Counted from the first letter of the stretch, positions 25,500 through 36,191 are shown. The stretch: DNA of 36,191 bases from Marinobacter sp. (GCF_014859525.1 NZ_JACUUB010000025.1:1-36191); one strand, 5' to 3'. A program made the numbers and translations. Notes: generated by a model not told the origin, from the sequence alone.

Positions 25500-26915
25500 C
25501 CGCCAATCGTCGTAAACTGCCATGGCCCGCTCGATTGCAGCGGTAAAGTTCTGTCGTTGCTGAGGGTTGAGCGGCTTCTGTTTTCGACACCGATCGAAGG
25601 CTTTCTGAATCTCTCTGCGGCTTGCTTTTTCAAGTCTTTCCAGCCAGTGGTGATCGGCGGGTTCCAGCTCCAGTAAACCACGGCCTGCGTGGTTTCGATG
25701 GCTGATGTGCCACCAGTGATCGACCGCCCGGCCGGCGACAACATAACCAAACTGACTGTCCTGTACAGGTCCGAACGTGGCGGTTTTCAAACCGTCTTTC
25801 AAGGGGCCGATGCTGAGTGCCGGCAAGATCAGGCGGTCGCCATAAAAGTAACTACCGGCGGCGCCGACCAGGCCACCCACCAGCGCCCCGGTGCCGAGGG
25901 ATGCGCCAAAGGTGACCGCGTCGATACCCGCGCCGCCGACGGCACCTGCGCCAAAGCCAGCGGTGGCGAGGTATTTTTTACTGACGGCCCAATGTTTGCG
26001 GGTGTTTTCGGAGAACAGGTCGTGCTGGTTGGCCCATTCCAGTTCCGCTTCCTGACGCTGGATGTGCTGGTGCTGGTAAAGCAGCTCAATGTTCACGCGC
26101 AGAGTCTGTTCTCGTTGGCGTTGGTGGCGATACCAGCGATCCCGCAGGGTGTCCGCCAGAGAGGCATCACTGGTGCTGGCCACCTGGTCAAGGGTCAGTG
26201 TACGCTTTTCCTGATAGCTCATCAGATCTTCCAGAGCCCGAGCGATCAGGCTGGCGGCCTGGTACCGGCGTTGATGGCGTTGCTGGGCCAACAAGTTGGT
26301 GGCTTGGGCCAGGGTTTGCTCCCAGTTGGGTTCCAGCTGGCCAAAGGCTCTGAGCAAGCTGAGGTGCTGCTCGAACGGGGCGCGAACCGCATCGAATTTG
26401 CGAACAACCTGGAAAAACTGGCCAAGTGCCGATTGCCAGGTGTCGCTGTAATCGCCATCACCGATGCTGTTGATCAGGGCCAGGCTAGGCCGGCCGGTCC
26501 AGCGCAGAATCGTCATTTCTGCCTCGTGTTCCGCACTGTAAGGCACGGATCCGTCCACCACGTAAATGATGCCAGCGCCGTCGATGATCGGGGTGAGCAG
26601 CTCACATTCATCGACATAGCGGTCATCACCCCTGTGTTGGAGTACAAAGGCTCGTACCGTTTCCGGATGGTCAGAGGCAGACAGACTGTGGGCTTCCAGC
26701 CACTGCAGCACGCGCCTTGGGCGCTGGAAGCCCGGCGTGTCGACCAGAGTATAAAGCTCTTCGCCGTCGACCGTCAGAGGATAGGCCTGCCGGGCCCGGG
26801 TGGTACCAGGTTCCAGTGCAATGGCAATGGCATCGTTCTGGGACAAGGTGGCGACCACACTGGATTTGCCTTTGTTCGGGTGGCCGACCACCGCGAATAG
26901 CGGTTGTTGGGTCAT
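25485..26915 (-). CDS. GTPase with DUF3482 domain
   Basis: The 476-residue protein starts with a small GTPase domain: P-loop GHPNKGKSS (residues 11-19), the Thr region EPGTTR (35-40) and DTPG (59-62). The usual NKxD base-recognition motif is not clear; NSIGD near 149-153 sits in its place, so guanine specificity should be checked. A long helical region follows, then a glycine zipper (about 320-360, GFGAGAVGGAGIDAVTFG onwards) that could insert in or contact the membrane. ATG 26915 overlaps the stop of the DUF2868 gene (ATGA), and the pair is a known conserved couple of unknown function. The upstream in-frame extension to 27095 is a shadow of the DUF2868 gene. Confidence 0.88.
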   Translation of the reverse strand: MTQQPLFAVVGHPNKGKSSVVATLSQNDAIAIALEPGTTRARQAYPLTVDGEELYTLVDTPGFQRPRRVLQWLEAHSLSASDHPETVRAFVLQHRGDDRYVDECELLTPIIDGAGIIYVVDGSVPYSAEHEAEMTILRWTGRPSLALINSIGDGDYSDTWQSALGQFFQVVRKFDAVRAPFEQHLSLLRAFGQLEPNWEQTLAQATNLLAQQRHQRRYQAASLIARALEDLMSYQEKRTLTLDQVASTSDASLADTLRDRWYRHQRQREQTLRVNIELLYQHQHIQRQEAELEWANQHDLFSENTRKHWAVSKKYLATAGFGAGAVGGAGIDAVTFGASLGTGALVGGLVGAAGSYFYGDRLILPALSIGPLKDGLKTATFGPVQDSQFGYVVAGRAVDHWWHISHRNHAGRGLLELEPADHHWLERLEKASRREIQKAFDRCRKQKPLNPQQRQNFTAAIERAMAVYDDWRLNRP

Positions 26916-28324
26916 GGTTGTCCGGTCCCGGTCTGATAAGGGTTGTCCGGTATGGATGGTAGTAACGCGACGTCGGCAAAGCCTGCAGGCAGGCGCTCGG
27001 TAAAGCGCAACCATGGCTGGATAAGGTGGTTGGCCGGGGCCTGGTTGGCATTGGGGGCCAGCGGCAGAATTTGCACTCGGGTGTTCGCGGGCCACTGGCC
27101 CCGGGCATGGTCGAGGAAATCGTGAAGCTCACCGGTTGGGGGTTCCCAGCTGCGGGTAACCAAGACAATCGTTGGTGCCGGTTTGTGGGCCAGAGCACCT
27201 GCCAGGGTAACGATGACGTGGTCATCCTCGGCCAGGGATGCCCGACCGCCAGCCCTGAGTACGGTGGTTCTGGCACCCAGCAGTTGTTGGGGCAGCTCCG
27301 GTTCGCCGGCACCTGCCCAACAGATAATATGATGAACATCGGAGAGCTCGACCGGTCGGGCGCGAGTGCTGGTGTCTGGTAGATCATCGGCGTCGTTGTG
27401 CTGATTGCCGGTCTCCAGGGTTGGGGTTTCCATACGGTAGGCCAGTGCCTGCATGCCGGGATGGCGCCGCAGCAGATTGTTGCTTTTACGCCGGATTAGC
27501 CAGTGACTGATACACAACAGAAGCAGACGGGGAAACAACACCCAAGTCAGCCACAACATCACCGCGAAAGGCCACCATTGCCCCCACTGAGCAGCCGGGG
27601 TGACTACGCTGGCCGGCGCGGCACGGAAAAATCGTGTGGCCTCGACCAGATCTTGCGACGGCACCGCAGCCGGCCATAGCCACCCCCAGGGGGTGGCTAT
27701 GGCCTGAACCAGGGCGTGATAGCCCTGTGCCGCTGTGTCCAGTGTGGTGCTCCAGCCAAAGGCCAGGTCTTGAATAACCAGCAATGCCAGTAAGGTGAGT
27801 AGTCCGGTGCTGGCGAAGGCAGTGCCGCCGGTGTGAGCCGCCCTGGCCATCAGGAGAGGTTGTAGTTGAATCAGAGTTGACCCTGGCCGCTGCTTCTGCA
27901 GGCGCCGTTGCAGCCAGCCCCAGGGTTGCCAGCCTACCAGCGCCTGCACCGTGGTGGCCGCAGCCAGCAGCAGTTGCAGCAACACAAACGCCAGTAGCGC
28001 GGTGATGTTGATGCGCTGGCCGCCGTCATAGAACAACAGTCCGGCCATGGTGAGAATGCCGAACACTGCTCCGACAGCGACGAAACCGCCCTGGATTCGT
28101 CGCCACCGTTGCTCGATGTTCTTACCGGCCTGCTGGCCATTGCCGGGACCGCTGAGCCGCGCCATCTGTTCCAGCCAGGCGGAGGCATCCGGGCGGATTC
28201 CCTGTTGTTGGCAGTCCAGGGCAAAACGCCGGTCACGGCGGTGCAGAAAACCCGGATCTTGATCCCTGTCGCGCTGGATGCGGTCATCAAAATCCAGCAG
28301 CAGACGGAGGGGGTTATGGCTCAT
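26912..28324 (-). CDS. DUF2868 membrane protein
   Basis: The 470-residue product has a charged N-terminal region and several membrane helices, among them GGFVAVGAVFGILTMAGLLFY, ITALLAFVLLQLLLAAATTV, STGLLTLLALLVIQDLAF and PFAVMLWLTWVLFPRLLLL. A soluble C-terminal domain follows from about residue 300, with a Rossmann-like HHIICWAGAGEPELPQQLLG. This fits the DUF2868 family. ATG 28324 has AGGA upstream. It overlaps the GTPase gene by four bases, so the two are translated together and probably form one system: a membrane partner for a GTPase. Its biological role is unknown. Confidence 0.85.
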   Translation of the reverse strand: MSHNPLRLLLDFDDRIQRDRDQDPGFLHRRDRRFALDCQQQGIRPDASAWLEQMARLSGPGNGQQAGKNIEQRWRRIQGGFVAVGAVFGILTMAGLLFYDGGQRINITALLAFVLLQLLLAAATTVQALVGWQPWGWLQRRLQKQRPGSTLIQLQPLLMARAAHTGGTAFASTGLLTLLALLVIQDLAFGWSTTLDTAAQGYHALVQAIATPWGWLWPAAVPSQDLVEATRFFRAAPASVVTPAAQWGQWWPFAVMLWLTWVLFPRLLLLCISHWLIRRKSNNLLRRHPGMQALAYRMETPTLETGNQHNDADDLPDTSTRARPVELSDVHHIICWAGAGEPELPQQLLGARTTVLRAGGRASLAEDDHVIVTLAGALAHKPAPTIVLVTRSWEPPTGELHDFLDHARGQWPANTRVQILPLAPNANQAPANHLIQPWLRFTERLPAGFADVALLPSIPDNPYQTGTGQP

Positions 28325-28407
28325 GCAGTGTCCTGATGAATTCGGTCGGATTGGCTTTCCTGCTAGGATATAGCCATTAACCTTCATGAAGCCAGCCGGG
28401 AAGCCCT

Positions 28408-28770
28408 ATGCCCCACCACCTGATGAATCTGCGCAATGTGCCCGATGATGAGGCAGACGACATCCGAGCCCTGTTCGAAGAGCATGAGGTGCGCTACTAC
28501 GAGACTCCGCCAAGCCGCTGGGGCATCAGTATGGGTGGCTTTTGGGTGCACGACAACGATGAGGCGGCCCGGGCTAAAGTATTATTGAAGGCCTACCAAC
28601 AGCAACGCTTCGAGAGCCAGCGCCGTGCCTATGAAGACAAGCTGGCCCGAGGCGAGATTGGTGGTGTCTGGTCGATGATCCGGCGAAAACCAGTGAGAAC
28701 CCTCGCGGCTTGCTTGGCGATCCTGGTGATCGCAGGCTTCAGTCTGTTGCCGTTTATCCGGCTTGGTTGA
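28408..28770 (+). CDS. Small single-helix membrane protein (DUF6164)
   Basis: The 120-residue protein has a soluble N-terminal domain, starting MPHHLMNLRNVPDDEADDIR, that looks like a small ferredoxin-like fold of the kind seen in signal-transducing PII-like or DUF2007 proteins. A C-terminal membrane helix covers about residues 97-116. It matches what I know as DUF6164, with no defined function. The ribosome site GGGAAG precedes the ATG. It is divergent from the DUF2868 gene over 83 bases. Its TGA stop abuts the stop of the convergent esterase gene in a single TGATCA. Confidence 0.8.
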   Translation: MPHHLMNLRNVPDDEADDIRALFEEHEVRYYETPPSRWGISMGGFWVHDNDEAARAKVLLKAYQQQRFESQRRAYEDKLARGEIGGVWSMIRRKPVRTLAACLAILVIAGFSLLPFIRLG

Positions 28771-29664
28771 TCAAGGGTCTTGATGCCGGGCCAGAAACTG
28801 TGCCGCGCTGTCGACGGCTTTGCCGGCAGTGAGAAAGCTCGTGATGTGTCCGCGCAGGTGCATTTTGTAGACCTCGTGATACACCTTATTGTCTGCCAGG
28901 GATTGCGAGAACCCCTCGGTCTGAGTAAAGGGCACCATCATATCCATGGCACCATGAAACAGGAAAAATGGCGGTGTTGACGCACTGACGTGGCTGATCG
29001 GAGACGCCTGTTGATAGCGCTCCGGGTCTGCCTTGGGATCACTCCCCAGGAATTGCCGAAGCAGCCTGCCGGAACCGAACGCCGAAAGGTCTGACGGCAA
29101 GCCGCCCGCCACCACGGCCTGAAGCCTGGTATCCGGACCACCATGAGGTGTGTTCAGATCGCTGTCAGTACTGGCAACGGTTGCCAGTAGCGCCATTAGA
29201 TGAGCGCCCGAGGAAAACCCGAAACCACTAACCCTGTCGGCATCCAGTCCAAAGTCTGCCGCATTTTGCGTAATCCACCGTCGGGCGACCTGCAGATCGT
29301 GCAGTTGCGCCGGGAATGTGTATTCCGGCGCAAACCGGTAATCCACGTTCAATACCGCAAAACCCTGGCTTGCCAAAGCCTCAGCTATCCAGGTCATATC
29401 AGCTCGCGAACGTCGCTCCCAGCCGCCCCCGTGAGCCATCAATACGACCGGAGCATTGCCTGCCACGGCGGGCACATAGAGATCGGCAAAGAGAGATGCC
29501 GGCCAGGAATCCGGGGAATAGGGGATAGAGGAATGAACGGTAAACTCGGTTGTCGGCAGGGTGAACGAGTTTGATGGTGTCGGCTGGTGGCTGGCGCAAC
29601 CGGTTAACATCAGCACCGCCAAGGCCATAATGATGTTGATATCCCTGGCGTTTTGAACGATCAC
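28771..29664 (-). CDS. Alpha/beta-hydrolase lipoprotein (esterase/lipase type)
   Basis: The 297-residue product has a lipoprotein signal peptide with lipobox LTGC (Cys23), so it is probably membrane-anchored outside the cytoplasm. Hydrolase marks are MAHGGGWERRS (oxyanion region), GFGFSSGAH with nucleophile Ser151, the acid in FHGAMDMMVPF, and a C-terminal histidine in LRGHITSF. The pattern resembles carboxylesterases of the BD-FAE/acetyl esterase group; the substrate is unknown. I chose GTG 29664 because GAGGAGG lies about five bases upstream; the in-frame extension to 29952 has no such support. Confidence 0.88.
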   Translation of the reverse strand: MIVQNARDINIIMALAVLMLTGCASHQPTPSNSFTLPTTEFTVHSSIPYSPDSWPASLFADLYVPAVAGNAPVVLMAHGGGWERRSRADMTWIAEALASQGFAVLNVDYRFAPEYTFPAQLHDLQVARRWITQNAADFGLDADRVSGFGFSSGAHLMALLATVASTDSDLNTPHGGPDTRLQAVVAGGLPSDLSAFGSGRLLRQFLGSDPKADPERYQQASPISHVSASTPPFFLFHGAMDMMVPFTQTEGFSQSLADNKVYHEVYKMHLRGHITSFLTAGKAVDSAAQFLARHQDP

Positions 29665-29977
29665 ACCCGCCTCCTCAAAAATTGACGAACAACCAGACGA
29701 TACGAGCCGCAGCTGAGGATGGATGTCCATCTGGTGAGAGTGTGTTTGCCGGGTATCATCACCCGTGACATCTACCCGGGCGTTTTGTCGTTCGTTGCCT
29801 CGTAAGTGCTGAGCCTGATGATGTATGAACAACGCGCAGGGACTATGCTCTACATGGGTTCGGTACACTCGGTGCAAGCCTCGCCCCCTAAAGCGCCCTG
29901 TGTGGCCGCGGAATACGGTGTGCGCAGTAACATTACCTGCCAGGGCTGGCATATGCAGTCATTTTCTGGAGAAACGG
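29665..29977. other. Divergent intergenic region, no gene seen
   Basis: This 313-base gap separates the esterase lipoprotein gene from the acetoacetyl-CoA synthetase gene. Open frames cross it but lack ribosome sites and family matches. It should hold two promoters; TATGCT near 29843 is a weak -10 candidate for the synthetase, but I cannot find a convincing -35. Confidence 0.5.
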
Positions 29978-31966
<1,989 letters not shown>

Positions 31967-32394
31967 TTACGGTCATTTTGTCGACAAAATGAGTATGTTT
32001 CCGCTTTACTAAAGGCGTGCGGAATACAACTCGGCAGTCGGATAAGCGGTGGGGGAAAGCCCTCCCAAAACTGTGCGGAGCCCAAGCGCCCCATGGATGG
32101 GCCGAAGGAGCGTGTTTTGGGAGGGCTTTCCCCTACCGCGATAACTCCAAAGCCTTAAAATCCGACGAATGTTAGAAAGTTTCGTAAATTCCAGCCATTT
32201 CATCGTCCTGTAACCGAAGATAAGGCATTTTTAGTCCGTTCTTATACTAAGATATTAACCAAAGTCTGGTAAAAAATGCTATCTTATTAGGCCTATCAAA
32301 AGTTCCGAATCAGTCACCGGCATAACCAGCCGTTCACAAGACGCCTGATCGTGCCGTGACCGTCCCGAACCCACCCATTTGCCTGAGGACGAAA
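31967..32394. other. Intergenic region with palindromic element and idh promoter region
   Basis: This 428-base gap contains an 18-base perfect palindrome (31974-31991), the second copy of the long palindromic element (32046-32139), and then an AT-rich stretch (about 32200-32300) likely to hold the isocitrate dehydrogenase promoter. TATACT near 32246 and TATCTT near 32281 are possible -10 sites, but no clear -35 matches either. No gene is seen. Confidence 0.6.
32046..32139 (+). repeat. Long palindromic intergenic element, copy 2
   Basis: Arms at 32046-32071 and 32114-32139 are complementary over 26 positions with one G-T pair, enclosing a 42-base centre. The centre equals the minus-strand centre of the element at 82-198 after removing 15 bases, with three substitutions. 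Two of these are paired changes inside a small inner dyad (ACATGGATGT versus CCATGGATGG). The inner arm ends CCAAAAC and GTTTTGG are shared with copy 1, while the outer arms differ in sequence but remain self-complementary. It lies between aacS and idh in the opposite orientation to copy 1. Confidence 0.85.
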
Positions 32395-34638
32395 ATGAGC
32401 AACTCCAAATCCAAGATTGTCTACACTCTGACCGACGAGGCACCTGCCCTCGCCACCCGGTCACTGCTTCCCATCCTGGAAACCTTCGCCAAGCCGGCTG
32501 GCATCGACTTTGAAACCAGCGACATCTCCCTTGCGGCGCGTATTCTGGCCGGGTTCCCCGACTACCTTGAAGAAGACCAGCGCGTTCCGGATGCCCTCGC
32601 TGAACTGGGCGAGTACACCAAAGACCCGGATGCCAACATCATCAAGCTTCCGAACATCTCTGCCTCCATTCCGCAGCTCCGTGCCGCCATCAAGGAGCTG
32701 AACGATCAGGGTTACAACCTGCCGGAATACAAAGAAAATCCGGAAACCGAGGAAGAGAGGGAAATCCACAACCGCTACTCCAAAGTCCTGGGCAGCGCCG
32801 TCAACCCGGTTCTGCGTGAAGGCAACTCTGATCGCCGAGCTCCGGCCGCGGTCAAAGCCTTCGCCCGCAAATTCCCCCACAGCATGGGCGAGTGGAGCCC
32901 GGCCTCCCGCACCCACGTGGCTCACATGCGCGGCGGTGACTTCTACTCCAGTGAGCAGTCCGTCACTCTGGACAAGGCCACCAATGTCAACATCGTGTTC
33001 GAGAACAAGCAGGGCCAGCAGACCGTCCTGAAGTCCGATCTGGCACTGCTCGATGGTGAAGTGCTCGACGGCATGTTCATGAGCAAGAAAGCACTGGTGA
33101 AGTTCTTCGAAGACGCTATCGCAGACTGCGAAAAAACCGGTGTCATGTTCTCGCTGCACGTGAAAGCTACCATGATGAAGATCTCTCACCCGATCGTGTT
33201 CGGTCACGCGGTGAAGGTGTTCTACAAGGATTTGTTCGACAAGTACGGCGACCTCTTTGATGAAATCGGCGTTAACCCGAACAATGGCCTCTCCAGCGTG
33301 CTGGAAAAAATCAAAGAATTGCCGGAGTCCAAGCAAGAGCAGATCCAGGAAGACCTGCACGCCTGCTACGAGCACCGTCCGGAGATCGCCATGGTGGATT
33401 CCGTCAAAGGGATCACCAACCTGCACGTTCCCAGCGACGTGATCGTCGACGCCTCCATGCCGGCGATGATTCGTAATTCCGGCAAGATGTGGGCCCGGGA
33501 TAACAAGCTCAAAGACACCAAGGCAGTGATGCCGGAGTCCACCTACGCCACCATCTATCAGGAAGTTATCAACTTCTGTAAGACCCACGGCGCCTTCGAT
33601 CCGACCACCATGGGTACTGTACCCAACGTTGGCCTGATGGCCCAGAAAGCCGAAGAGTACGGTTCTCACGACAAGACGTTTGAAATCAAGGAAGACGGTA
33701 TTGTGCGTGTGGTTACTGAAGACGGCACCGTGCTGACCGAGCACACTGTTGAGTCGGGTGATATCTGGCGTGCCTGCCAGACCAAAGACTTGCCCATTCG
33801 CGACTGGGTCAAGCTGGCGGTCAACCGTGCCCGCTCCAGCAATACCCCTGCAGTGTTCTGGCTGGACGACGAGCGCGCGCACGACGCGGAGCTGATCAAA
33901 AAAGTCGAGACCTATCTGAAAGAGCACGACACCGAAGGTCTGGAGATTTACATCAAGTCGCCGGTCCGCGCGATCCGCTGGACCATGGAGCGCTTGATTC
34001 GTGGCCTGGACACCATTTCGGTGACTGGCAACGTGCTGCGTGACTACCTGACCGACCTGTTCCCGATTCTGGAGCTGGGCACCAGCGCCAAGATGCTGTC
34101 GATTGTGCCGTTGCTGAACGGCGGTGGTCTGTATGAGACCGGTGCTGGCGGCTCCGCGCCCAAGCACGTGCAGCAGCTGGTTCAGGAAAACCACCTGCGT
34201 TGGGATTCTCTGGGTGAGTTCCTGGCCACGGCGGTGTCTCTGGATGAGCTGGGTGAAAAGCAGAGCAACAATAGTGCTCGCTTGCTCGGCCAGACTCTGG
34301 ACAAGGCGACCGAACGACTGCTGGAGAACAATCAGTCACCGTCACGGGTGACCGGCGAACTGGACAACCGCGGTTCCCATTTCCATCTGGCCCGTTACTG
34401 GGCAGAAGCGCTGGCAAACCAGGATGAAGACAAGGAACTCAAAGAGTTCTTCACCAAGCTGTCTAAGCAGCTGGAAGAGAACAAGGACAAGATCCTGGAA
34501 GAAATGACCGTGGTACAGGGCCAACCGGCCGACATCGGTGGTTACTACCACGCGCCCATGGAAAGAGTGTGTGAGGTGATGCAGCCGAGTGCAACGCTTA
34601 ACAAGATCCTGACCGACGCGCAGGCATCTGTGAGCTAA
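32395..34638 (+). CDS. icd: Monomeric NADP-dependent isocitrate dehydrogenase
   Basis: This TCA-cycle enzyme oxidatively decarboxylates isocitrate to 2-oxoglutarate, making NADPH. The 747-residue product is of the monomeric IDH class (as in Azotobacter and the cold-adapted Colwellia enzyme), not the 415-residue dimeric class. Visible family segments include [19 protein letters not shown] at the N-terminus, [51 protein letters not shown] and the closing [25 protein letters not shown] 32395 follows GAGGA at five bases. It is followed by two hairpins, the second a strong terminator. Confidence 0.96.
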   Translation: MSNSKSKIVYTLTDEAPALATRSLLPILETFAKPAGIDFETSDISLAARILAGFPDYLEEDQRVPDALAELGEYTKDPDANIIKLPNISASIPQLRAAIKELNDQGYNLPEYKENPETEEEREIHNRYSKVLGSAVNPVLREGNSDRRAPAAVKAFARKFPHSMGEWSPASRTHVAHMRGGDFYSSEQSVTLDKATNVNIVFENKQGQQTVLKSDLALLDGEVLDGMFMSKKALVKFFEDAIADCEKTGVMFSLHVKATMMKISHPIVFGHAVKVFYKDLFDKYGDLFDEIGVNPNNGLSSVLEKIKELPESKQEQIQEDLHACYEHRPEIAMVDSVKGITNLHVPSDVIVDASMPAMIRNSGKMWARDNKLKDTKAVMPESTYATIYQEVINFCKTHGAFDPTTMGTVPNVGLMAQKAEEYGSHDKTFEIKEDGIVRVVTEDGTVLTEHTVESGDIWRACQTKDLPIRDWVKLAVNRARSSNTPAVFWLDDERAHDAELIKKVETYLKEHDTEGLEIYIKSPVRAIRWTMERLIRGLDTISVTGNVLRDYLTDLFPILELGTSAKMLSIVPLLNGGGLYETGAGGSAPKHVQQLVQENHLRWDSLGEFLATAVSLDELGEKQSNNSARLLGQTLDKATERLLENNQSPSRVTGELDNRGSHFHLARYWAEALANQDEDKELKEFFTKLSKQLEENKDKILEEMTVVQGQPADIGGYYHAPMERVCEVMQPSATLNKILTDAQASVS

Positions 34639-34651
34639 CACCCGCAAATCC

Positions 34652-34714
34652 GCACCGGGCTCCCCGGTGCTGGTTGAGAAGCCCGGGCGGCCATGCAGGC
34701 CCTCCGGGTTTTTT
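34652..34714 (+). terminator. Two tandem hairpins ending in an intrinsic terminator after idh
   Basis: The first hairpin has a perfect seven-pair stem, GCACCGG (34652-34658) with CCGGTGC (34664-34670), and no T-tract. The second pairs CCCGG (34682-34686) with CCGGG (34704-34708) and GGCC (34689-34692) with GGCC (34698-34701), and runs into TTTTTT (34709-34714). The second is a convincing intrinsic terminator; the first may help RNA stability. Confidence 0.9.
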
Positions 34715-34730
34715 GTGCCCGATGGGTTTG

Positions 34731-35201
34731 TCAGTCCTGTTGCAGGGGTACAAACTGAGCGCTGGTTAGCCTGGCCAAATCAGCGGGTGCCAGTTCTATC
34801 TCAAGACCCCTTTTGCCGGCACTGACAAAAACCGTATCAAATTGTTCGGCAGAAGCATCAATGTAGGTGGGCAGTCGTTTTTTCTGGCCCAGAGGGCTGA
34901 CCCCGCCCAGGACATAACCGGTGCTGCGCTGTACATCCAGTTTATCGGCCATAGCCGCCTTCTTGCCGCTTGCTGCCCTGGCAATGAGTTTCAGGCTGAG
35001 CAAATGAGTCACCGGCAGCACCGCCACCGCCAGTGTTTTGCCGTCTACACTGACCACCAGAGTTTTAAAAACCCGGCTCGGCTCCACCCCTGTTTTCTCG
35101 GCTGCTTCGGTACCGTAGCTTTCCGCTGCGGGATCGTGCTGGTATTCGTGAACGGTGTAGCTCACCTGGGCTCTTCGGGCGGCCAGTATTCCGGGTGTCA
35201 T
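34731..35201 (-). CDS. ybaK: Cys-tRNA(Pro)/Cys-tRNA(Cys) deacylase YbaK
   Basis: YbaK-type enzymes hydrolyse mischarged Cys-tRNA(Pro), a trans-editing step that protects translation. The 156-residue product has the YbaK/ProX fold signatures: VFKTLVVSVDGKTLAVAVLPV near the catalytic lysine strand, and GYVLGGVSPLGQKKRLPTYID, a diagnostic stretch containing the conserved GGxSP loop. ATG 35201 is chosen because CAGGAG lies six bases upstream; an in-frame GTG at 35207 overlaps that site. It converges with idh across the terminator and is divergent from the PAS-GGDEF gene. Confidence 0.93.
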   Translation of the reverse strand: MTPGILAARRAQVSYTVHEYQHDPAAESYGTEAAEKTGVEPSRVFKTLVVSVDGKTLAVAVLPVTHLLSLKLIARAASGKKAAMADKLDVQRSTGYVLGGVSPLGQKKRLPTYIDASAEQFDTVFVSAGKRGLEIELAPADLARLTSAQFVPLQQD

Positions 35202-35380
35202 ACACACTCCTGTTAGTAGCGCGAGTTGGCGGGATTAAAGCACGGCACCGGCACAACGTCATCCCTGCCGATGGTCAGACCAACCCTGTTGAGCGTATCT
35301 AAAAAGGAATGAATCCTCGACTGAAACAGTGATACTGTCTACTTTCTGTATAGGAAAGTGCCAGATTAGAAGGGAAGATT

Positions 35381-36191
35381 ATGCAATCTGAGCGTCCGGA
35401 GGACGACGGTTCAAACGGATCAAATGGGAACCAGAGCCCTTTGCGAAGGGCGATATCAGCCACCTTGGTGTATCTGGTGGTAGGTTTGATCTGGATTATC
35501 TTTTCCGATCGGCTGGTCGAAGTCTGGTTTCCCGATCCCCGTACCCTGTCTACCGTGCAAACCTGGAAAGGCTTTCTGTTTGTGGCGTTGACAGCCCTGG
35601 TGCTGTTTATGGTTATGTTGCGCTTACTCATCAAGGATCGCTTGCTACTGTCGTTGCAGGTGAATCAGCGCCGGGCGTTACGTCAGCGGGAAAAACAGCT
35701 GACGGTGTTGATGGATAACCTGCCTGGCATGGCCTACCGTTGCCTGCACGATGATCAGTGGACCTTGGTGTTTGTGTCGGGCGGTTGTGAACGCCTGACC
35801 GGTTATACACCCGATGAGCTGATAAATAACAAACTCGTCAGTTTTGTGGCGCTCATGGACACCGAAAAATCGGAGCAAATCCTGGAAGAGGTCGACATTG
35901 CTGTCCGCAAAGGTGAGCCTTTTTCGGTGGAATACGCTCTGACCCGCAAGGATGGCCGGAAGGTCTGGGTATGGGAGCGGGGCTGTGGCGTCGAACAAGA
36001 CGACGGCACTTCGTTGCTGGAAGGAGTGCTACTGGATATTACAGACCGTAAGGTGCTGGAGACAGAGCTGGAAGAAATGGCGACTCGCGACCCATTAACC
36101 GGATTGCTCAACCGCCGGGAGTGTTCCCGGGTATTGGATGAAGAGCTGAAGAGGGCTCGAAGATACGAGCGTCCGCTGGCCCTGGTGTGGA
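35381..36191 (+). CDS. Membrane PAS-GGDEF protein, 3' end outside window
   Basis: The frame opens with ATG 35381 after AGGGAAG and stays open to the window end (270 codons). It has a polar N-terminus, two membrane helices (about residues 26-45 and 64-86), a PAS domain (about 107-225) with PAS marks MDNLPGMAYRC and FVSGGCERLTGYTPDEL, and the PAC tail GVLLDITDRKVLE. A GGDEF domain then begins at about residue 237 with DPLTGLLNRRECSRVLDEE. GGDEF domains make cyclic di-GMP, but the catalytic GGDEF motif lies beyond the window, so activity, and any following EAL domain, cannot be judged. It is a likely inner-membrane sensor. Confidence 0.92.
   Translation, partial: MQSERPEDDGSNGSNGNQSPLRRAISATLVYLVVGLIWIIFSDRLVEVWFPDPRTLSTVQTWKGFLFVALTALVLFMVMLRLLIKDRLLLSLQVNQRRALRQREKQLTVLMDNLPGMAYRCLHDDQWTLVFVSGGCERLTGYTPDELINNKLVSFVALMDTEKSEQILEEVDIAVRKGEPFSVEYALTRKDGRKVWVWERGCGVEQDDGTSLLEGVLLDITDRKVLETELEEMATRDPLTGLLNRRECSRVLDEELKRARRYERPLALVW

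Noticed and set aside
32461..34194. 577-codon open frame antisense to isocitrate dehydrogenase
   Set aside because: It is a codon-bias shadow of a well-identified gene, with no ribosome site or family match. The same applies to 25689-26900, 22045-23130 and 29996-31150.

Overview
This window looks like chromosomal DNA from a marine gammaproteobacterium of the Marinobacter type. That is an inference from gene content and style: a caa3-type cytochrome c oxidase cluster with a DUF2909 gene inside it, a monomeric NADP-isocitrate dehydrogenase, an ectoine synthase, a type III PLP decarboxylase, and moderately GC-rich coding DNA with clear Shine-Dalgarno sites. I see no rRNA, tRNA, CRISPR array, insertion sequence or prophage. 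Most genes are ordinary housekeeping genes; the unexplained signals are mainly between genes.

Layout. 1-255 holds a long palindromic element ahead of prlC (oligopeptidase A) and a yheV-like zinc-ribbon gene. 2694-6464 is a run of minus-strand genes: the decayed remains of a Na+/H+ antiporter, a DUF1653 gene, a DoxX gene, an unrecognised 229-residue protein and a MATE exporter. 6652-15348 is the respiratory core: coxB (with a fused cytochrome c domain), coxA, ctaG and coxC, then a reversed DUF2909 gene, then a SURF1 gene, an unnamed thioredoxin-like CxxxC protein, ctaA, cyoE and an SCO gene. Together these encode the aa3/caa3 oxidase subunits, heme A synthesis (CyoE then CtaA) and copper delivery (CtaG, SCO).

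15475-21606, all plus strand, holds an MFS transporter, the overlapping hrpB helicase gene, an ATP-grasp gene and an ornithine/lysine decarboxylase gene that lies just behind a strong intrinsic terminator. 21688-28324, all minus strand, reads DUF2868 membrane protein, DUF3482 GTPase (ATGA overlap), orphan ectC, MFS transporter, then a polytopic protein of the so-called site-specific recombinase Gcr family. 28408-29664 has a small DUF6164 protein convergent with a lipoprotein esterase. 29978-36191 has acetoacetyl-CoA synthetase, a second copy of the palindromic element, monomeric isocitrate dehydrogenase with a strong terminator, a YbaK-type deacylase, and a membrane PAS-GGDEF protein cut by the window end.

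Most worth a second look: (1) two copies of a palindromic element, about 32 kb apart, that share a conserved core but have different, still self-complementary arms; (2) a terminator placed so close to the decarboxylase start that it probably acts as an attenuator, with an open frame running through it to a stop-start overlap; (3) a multiply deleted antiporter pseudogene; (4) an orphan ectC that keeps every iron-ligand position I could check; (5) an unnamed CxxxC protein in the oxidase assembly cluster.
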